A stretch of 40,791 nucleotides of DNA from Candidatus Moranbacteria bacterium RIFCSPLOWO2_12_FULL_48_12 (GTDB lineage Bacteria > Patescibacteriota > Minisyncoccia > Moranbacterales > UBA1568). The DNA is taken from contig MFSB01000008.1 in NCBI GenBank assembly GCA_001784735.1, forward strand, positions 1 to 40,791. Reading direction: 5' to 3'. Shown in pieces: positions 37,289-40,791 of this stretch; the first letter of the stretch is position 1, and every line of letters begins with the position of its first letter. Both the position numbers and the translations under genes were made by a program. Below the pieces are notes generated by a model, which was not told the DNA's origin, did no database searches, and worked only from the letters and a program-made list of their open reading frames with translations.

Positions 37289-37459
37289 CTCCTGCCCGAA
37301 ATGCTTTTGTTGGTTGAATAGATGAAGGCTTTTTTGAATTATGAGGTTATAAATATGCTTTAACAGAAGGAAATATCGTTGCAGGCGGGCTTGAAAAAAA
37401 TCTGTTTTCCTGTAGAATAGGGGAGTGTTAATGAGATTTTTGATTGAGGAATTCAGTAT

Positions 37460-37714
37460 ATGAAAGGTTACATATATATTTTACTCAGTTTAAAAGATTA
37501 TAAGACGTATACGGGATCTACAGATAATCTTGAAAAGCGATTAAAAGAACATCATAATGGGAAGTGCAAAGCGACAGTAAATCGTAGACCGCTTCAATTG
37601 ATATATTCTGAGAAAATTGATAGTTTGGATGAAGCTAGAAAAAGGGAGAAATATTTTAAAACAGCTTCAGGTAGAAGAGCTTTAAAGAAAATTTTTGAGG
37701 ATTTCAAAAAATGA
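37460..37714 (+). CDS. GIY-YIG domain endonuclease-like protein
   Basis: This 84-aa protein consists of a single GIY-YIG domain. The opening M-K-G-Y-I-Y-I-L-L-S and T-Y-T-G-S-T-D-N-L give the paired YI/YTG strands. LEKRLKEHHNGKCKAT carries the catalytic Arg region, and the C-terminal Glu is in DEARKREKYFK. Stand-alone proteins of this size are frequent near mobile elements and have an uncertain role. TGAGGA lies 10 nt before the ATG. The stop codon TGA is directly followed by the tRNA-Gln gene. Confidence 0.9.
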   Translation: MKGYIYILLSLKDYKTYTGSTDNLEKRLKEHHNGKCKATVNRRPLQLIYSEKIDSLDEARKREKYFKTASGRRALKKIFEDFKK

Positions 37715-37785
37715 TGGGGAATGGCCAAGTGGTAAGGCAATGGGTTCTGGTCCCATGATCGGGGGTTCGAATCCCTCTTCCCCAG
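37715..37785 (+). tRNA. tRNA-Gln (anticodon CUG)
   Basis: This is a 71-nt cloverleaf. The acceptor is TGGGGAA / TTCCCCA with the U1-A72 pair typical of tRNA-Gln and discriminator G. The D arm is GCC / GGC, the anticodon arm is ATGGG-TTCTGGT-CCCAT, and the T arm is GGGGG-TTCGAAT-CCCTC with one mismatch. CCA is not encoded. Confidence 0.93.
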
Positions 37786-37828
37786 CTAGTAGTTTTGGTT
37801 AAGAAATGATAATTCTGTAGCCAAGCGG

Positions 37829-37869
37829 CCCGCCTCGACTCGCTAGAAGCTTGTCTTCAGCGAGGTGGG
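37829..37869. repeat. Palindromic insertion 1 (CCCGCCTCG family) in the tRNA-Gln relic
   Basis: The nine-base arms CCCGCCTCG and CGAGGTGGG pair with one G-U. A hairpin-forming centre (CTAGAAGCTTGTCTTCAG) lies inside. Confidence 0.75.
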
Positions 37870-37887
37870 TAAGGCAGTGGGTTCTGG

Positions 37888-37918
37888 CCCGTCTCGACGA
37901 GGCGTTGAGCCGAGGTGG
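37888..37918. repeat. Palindromic insertion 2 (CGTCTCG family) in the tRNA-Gln relic
   Basis: Arms CGTCTCG and CGAGGTG flank an inner GACGAGGCGTTGAGCC. It lies exactly within the anticodon loop of the relic. Confidence 0.7.
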
Positions 37919-37974
37919 ATCCCACCATGCGAAGGTTCGATCCCTTCCTCCCCAGCTGATGAATTTAAAATTCT

Positions 37975-38520
37975 ATGAAATCATTTTCTCGAGATATTTT
38001 GATTGTTGATTTTGAAGTCACAAAGTTTGATATTGAAAAAGGTGAGCCTATTCAAATAGGCCTTATCCTTTTAGATAAGAATACTTTAGAAACCAAGTGG
38101 TCGTATAGTTCTTGGATACAGCCAAAACAGCCAGTTTCTTTAGAGCAAGCAGGTCTGCGTTGGGCAAGCCTCGATCAAAATGATTTGGAAGAAATAAAGA
38201 AAGCCCCAGACCTGGTAACTGTTGCGAAAAAAATTGTAAAATTGTTACCGGAGAAATACTTTCTCTGCGCTTGGAATGCCACATTTGATTTTTGTTTCTG
38301 GGATAAACTTCTCAAGACGGTTGGTATGCGAACCAAAACTGCTAATATCTTGGATCTCTGGACATTGGCACAGGTAAAATTGCTGAGCGATGAGAATTAC
38401 ACTGGAGACTACAAATCAGAATCTGTTTTTCAGTATTTTGGTGCCAAGCCAAGAACCAAACACTATGGCATCACTGATTGTGAAATTGAAGCAATGCTTT
38501 TGAGGAAACTATTGCAATAA
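37975..38520 (+). CDS. DEDDh-family 3'-5' exonuclease (DnaQ-like)
   Basis: This 181-aa protein has the RNase H-like exonuclease fold. The acidic set is visible: D12-F-E14 (IVDFEVTKFD), an Asp in AWNATFDFCFWD, and H-x4-D in KHYGITDCEIEAML. This makes it a DEDDh enzyme that trims 3' ends of DNA or RNA, as in DnaQ, ExoX or RNase T; the substrate is unknown. It uses an ATG 19 nt after the tRNA-Gln relic, with no clear ribosome site. It has no polymerase or other extra domain. Confidence 0.85.
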   Translation: MKSFSRDILIVDFEVTKFDIEKGEPIQIGLILLDKNTLETKWSYSSWIQPKQPVSLEQAGLRWASLDQNDLEEIKKAPDLVTVAKKIVKLLPEKYFLCAWNATFDFCFWDKLLKTVGMRTKTANILDLWTLAQVKLLSDENYTGDYKSESVFQYFGAKPRTKHYGITDCEIEAMLLRKLLQ

Positions 38521-38606
38521 GAAAAGAAAAGGAGGGCAGGTATCTTTTTCAAGAAAAAATAATTTTTTGGATTCGATTATTGCATAATAAGGTGGCCAGT
38601 TCTCGT

Positions 38607-39017
38607 ATGAAAATACTCTTTGTTTGCGAAGGCAATATCAACCGCAGCCAGATGGCAAGCACTCTCTTCAAGGCGCTCGTTCCCGAAGCTGAGGTACTTT
38701 CGGCCGGCGTATATGCGGATCATCCCGGCGAATTTCTTTCCGCGGTATCGGAGGGATCCATCGCTGCGATGAAGGAGCTGGGCTTCGATATGAGCTCAAA
38801 CATTATCACGCAACTGACCAGAGAAATGGTGGAGGCAGCCGACAAGGTTATTCTTGTCGGTTCTGTGCCGGGCGGATCCATACCCGAATATCTCAAGAAT
38901 TCTGTGAAGCTCGAGACATGGGACGTGCCGGATCCCGGTTATGGTCAGATATCCATCGAAGCGGCCAGGGATATGATATTGAAAGACGTGAAGCAGCTCG
39001 CAGAGAAGTTGAAATAG
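38607..39017 (+). CDS. Low-molecular-weight protein tyrosine phosphatase / arsenate reductase-like
   Basis: This 136-aa protein has the LMW-PTP fold. The P-loop is V-C7-E-G-N-I-N-R13-S (family C-x5-R-S), and the general-acid region reads W-D-V-P-D-P-G-Y-G. The Asp-Pro pair is present, as needed for catalysis. The substrate could be phosphotyrosine or arsenate; no arsenic genes are nearby. The start is the ATG at 38607; nine upstream codons are open but do not match. It has no tail for membrane binding. Confidence 0.9.
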   Translation: MKILFVCEGNINRSQMASTLFKALVPEAEVLSAGVYADHPGEFLSAVSEGSIAAMKELGFDMSSNIITQLTREMVEAADKVILVGSVPGGSIPEYLKNSVKLETWDVPDPGYGQISIEAARDMILKDVKQLAEKLK

Positions 39018-39249
39018 TATTTCACGAATACTAAAGCTATTGAAGAGCAAGGCCATCTATAGATGTTTGATTATTTCGAACACCTTTTCGTTTTATGTTG
39101 GTTTGGGTTGCCAGAAAAGCAATTTCGTGGCATAATGGGTTTTACTTGTCCCGTACTACACTATATCAGGTGATAGTATTGGCATAGTAAACTAAGAATT
39201 GATACACCATTCTCTATTACTTTTGATGATAGTTCGGTGTGGTACTGGG

Positions 39250-40791
39250 ATGAACAACCCGATTTTTTTTCTGGCACGCAAGATGTGGCAATTTTCCGAG
39301 GGCAATCACCCGAGGGTAATTTTGTTTGCCTTTTTACTGATTGTTGCCAATGCTATCAGTCTTTTAGAACCGCTCATTGTGGCCAAGATTTTGAACACCG
39401 TCCAAGAACAGGGGATATCCTTTGCCAACTTGCATATCTTTTTTATCCTGCTCGGCCTGTTTATCCTTCAAACCATACTTTTTTGGGTCTTCCACGGGCC
39501 GGCTCGTGTGCTCGAGACGACCAATAGTTTTTTGGTGCGTGCCAATTACAAAAAATACCTGCTCAATGGGACGATCGGACTGCCGCTGGAATGGCATACG
39601 GAACATCATTCTGGCGATACTATCGATAAGATCGAGAAGGGGACGAAGGCACTCTATAACTTCTCCGAAAATAGCTTTCAATTTATTCAGGCAATGGTGC
39701 GCTTTTTTGGTTCTCTGATTGCTTTGGCACTTTTTAATTTCAATACGACTTTCATCGTAGTGTTTGTGACGCTCATCGCTATTCGTATCATTATCGAATT
39801 CGACAAAACGCTTGTGAAACAATACCGTCTGCTCAATACAGCGGAGAACAAGATTTCCGCGAAGATTTATGATGTCATCAGCAATATTTCTACGGTGGTT
39901 ATCTTGCGGGTGGAACAACTGCTTTCCAAAGATTTGTGGAAGAGCATTATGAAACCTTTCGGGCTGTATGTCGAGAATAGCAAGCTCAATGAATGGAAGT
40001 GGTTTACGGCCAGTATGGTGAGCGGCACGATGATCTCTTTTGTTTTGGGATTTTATGGGTATATGACGCTTCTCCATGGCGAAACGATTCTTGTAGGAAC
40101 CCTCTTTGCCCTCTATAGCTACACGGGGCGTATCAACGAGATATTTTACAGCTTCGCTTATTTGTACAGCGATACGGTGCGCTGGCGCACATCCATCCAG
40201 AATGCCGAAGAATTATCCGATAATTTTCGCGAAATAGCAGAAGAGGGGAGTATCATACACGAATGGAAGATTTGCGATATACGTTCGTTGACATTTTCCT
40301 ATCACAGCCAGGATGATGCGGACTTGCACCTCGATAATGTGTCTCTGTCTTTCCGCCGGGGTGAGAAAATCGCCGTTATCGGAGAGAGCGGCAGTGGCAA
40401 GACAACTTTTCTCAAAATTATCCGCGGTTTGTACGCGCCGACGAAAGTTTCAGTCAGTCTGGACGGCCAGGAGCTTTCTGATGGATTTATTTCGATGAAA
40501 AATGACATCGCGCTTATCCCGCAGGAGCCGGAAATATTCGCCACCACCATTCGGGAAAATATCACCATGGGCGTGGATCGCACGGAAGAAGAGATACGGA
40601 AGTATATGGATATCGCCCGCTTCAGCGCTGTCGTGGAACGCTTGCCGCACGGTCTGGAATCTTCCGTCGTGGAGCGGGGAGTGAACTTGAGCGGCGGTGA
40701 GAAACAGCGCCTCGCTTTGGTGCGGGGGCTTATGGCATCGGAAGACAAATCGATGATTCTTCTCGATGAATCGACGAGCAGTGTCGATGCG
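39250..40791 (+). CDS. ABC exporter, fused permease and ATPase (3' end beyond the window)
   Basis: From the ATG at 39250 one frame stays open for 514 codons to the window end. It begins MNNPIFFLARKMWQFSEG. Six membrane segments lie in residues 1-320 (for example VILFAFLLIVANAISLLE). The ATPase has Walker A G-E-S-G-S-G-K-T-T, the signature L-S-G-G-E-K-Q-R and Walker B M-I-L-L-D-E-S-T. This is the half-transporter layout of MsbA/LmrA-type exporters, which move lipids, peptides or drugs. The ribosome site is weak (CTGGG). The 230-nt gap before it shows no clear gene. The D- and H-loops lie outside the window. Confidence 0.93.
   Translation, partial: MNNPIFFLARKMWQFSEGNHPRVILFAFLLIVANAISLLEPLIVAKILNTVQEQGISFANLHIFFILLGLFILQTILFWVFHGPARVLETTNSFLVRANYKKYLLNGTIGLPLEWHTEHHSGDTIDKIEKGTKALYNFSENSFQFIQAMVRFFGSLIALALFNFNTTFIVVFVTLIAIRIIIEFDKTLVKQYRLLNTAENKISAKIYDVISNISTVVILRVEQLLSKDLWKSIMKPFGLYVENSKLNEWKWFTASMVSGTMISFVLGFYGYMTLLHGETILVGTLFALYSYTGRINEIFYSFAYLYSDTVRWRTSIQNAEELSDNFREIAEEGSIIHEWKICDIRSLTFSYHSQDDADLHLDNVSLSFRRGEKIAVIGESGSGKTTFLKIIRGLYAPTKVSVSLDGQELSDGFISMKNDIALIPQEPEIFATTIRENITMGVDRTEEEIRKYMDIARFSAVVERLPHGLESSVVERGVNLSGGEKQRLALVRGLMASEDKSMILLDESTSSVDA

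Larger units (their letters stand above)
37811..37955 (+). pseudogene. tRNA-Gln relic with two palindromic insertions
   Basis: Removing two palindromic blocks leaves GCCAAGCGG + TAAGGCAGTGGGTTCTGG + ATCCCACC, then GAAGG-TTCGATC-CCTTC and CTCCCCAGC. This is clearly a second tRNA-Gln body with the CTG anticodon. The 5' acceptor strand (ATTCTGTA) no longer pairs with CTCCCCA. Insertion 1 (about 37829-37869, 41 nt, arms CCCGCCTCG / CGAGGTGGG) splits the D loop. Insertion 2 (about 37888-37918, 31 nt, arms CGTCTCG / CGAGGTG) splits the anticodon loop. It is non-functional as read, unless both blocks are removed from the RNA, which I consider unlikely. Confidence 0.8.

Noticed and set aside
37811..37955. 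Functional tRNA-Gln with two introns
   Set aside because: The acceptor strand no longer pairs, the inserts are palindromes of a dispersed family, and no splicing-type bulge-helix-bulge is evident.

Overview
The window looks like a chromosome segment from a Patescibacteria/CPR bacterium, most likely Parcubacteria-like. This is inferred from gene content and style, not from a database search. The enzymes are compact (AlaRS of 628 aa without its C-terminal domain, HrcA of about 254 aa). There are many membrane-anchored proteins of unknown function and some apparently leaderless transcripts. Intergenic spaces are full of small palindromes and degenerate tandem repeats. The standard genetic code is used: TAA, TAG and TGA all end genes, and prfB carries the classical in-frame UGA frameshift site.

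Layout. 0.1-8.7 kb (+): enolase, a PfkB sugar kinase, an FtsA-like actin ATPase, a large single-pass surface protein, a coiled-coil protein, a minimal alanyl-tRNA synthetase and ribosomal protein L21. 9.2-14.9 kb (-): a small ORF, a FabZ-like hot-dog protein, RecR, DnaB, CysRS and a CorA gene broken by an in-frame TAG. 15.0-16.5 kb (+): YidD, then a compact set of tiny, strongly SD-led, Cys-containing ORFs that I do not recognise. 16.5-20.8 kb (+): a heat-shock block with CIRCE/promoter, hrcA, a Nudix-GrpE fusion, and dnaK behind a structured leader. 20.8-26.5 kb: an accessory patch with orphan genes, gene fragments, a broken SWIM-finger gene and a REP-associated tyrosine transposase (RAYT). 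Seven near-identical 21-nt REP hairpins surround the RAYT, and two of them lie in frame inside it. 26.5-32.8 kb (+): M24 peptidase, HIT protein, CutA, a CC-motif membrane protein, a membrane-anchored MsrA-MsrB fusion, PgeF, a thioredoxin-like 2Fe-2S ferredoxin and a two-domain membrane DsbA. 32.9-36.5 kb: tRNA-Thr, a small membrane protein, prfB, ftsE and ftsX. 36.5-40.8 kb: an RSH-type HD hydrolase, GIY-YIG protein, tRNA-Gln, a palindrome-disrupted tRNA-Gln relic, a DEDDh exonuclease, a low-molecular-weight phosphatase and an ABC exporter cut by the window end.

How it fits together: HrcA with CIRCE should control its own transcript, and GrpE and DnaK work together as a chaperone pair. FtsE, FtsX and the FtsA-like protein belong to division. 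MsrAB, DsbA and the ferredoxin suggest envelope redox maintenance. The most unusual items are the RAYT/REP cluster with in-frame self-insertion, the Nudix-GrpE fusion, the tiny Cys-rich ORF set with a 9-codon micro-ORF, the dnaK leader hairpin that includes the start codon, and the tRNA-Gln copy carrying two palindromic insertions.
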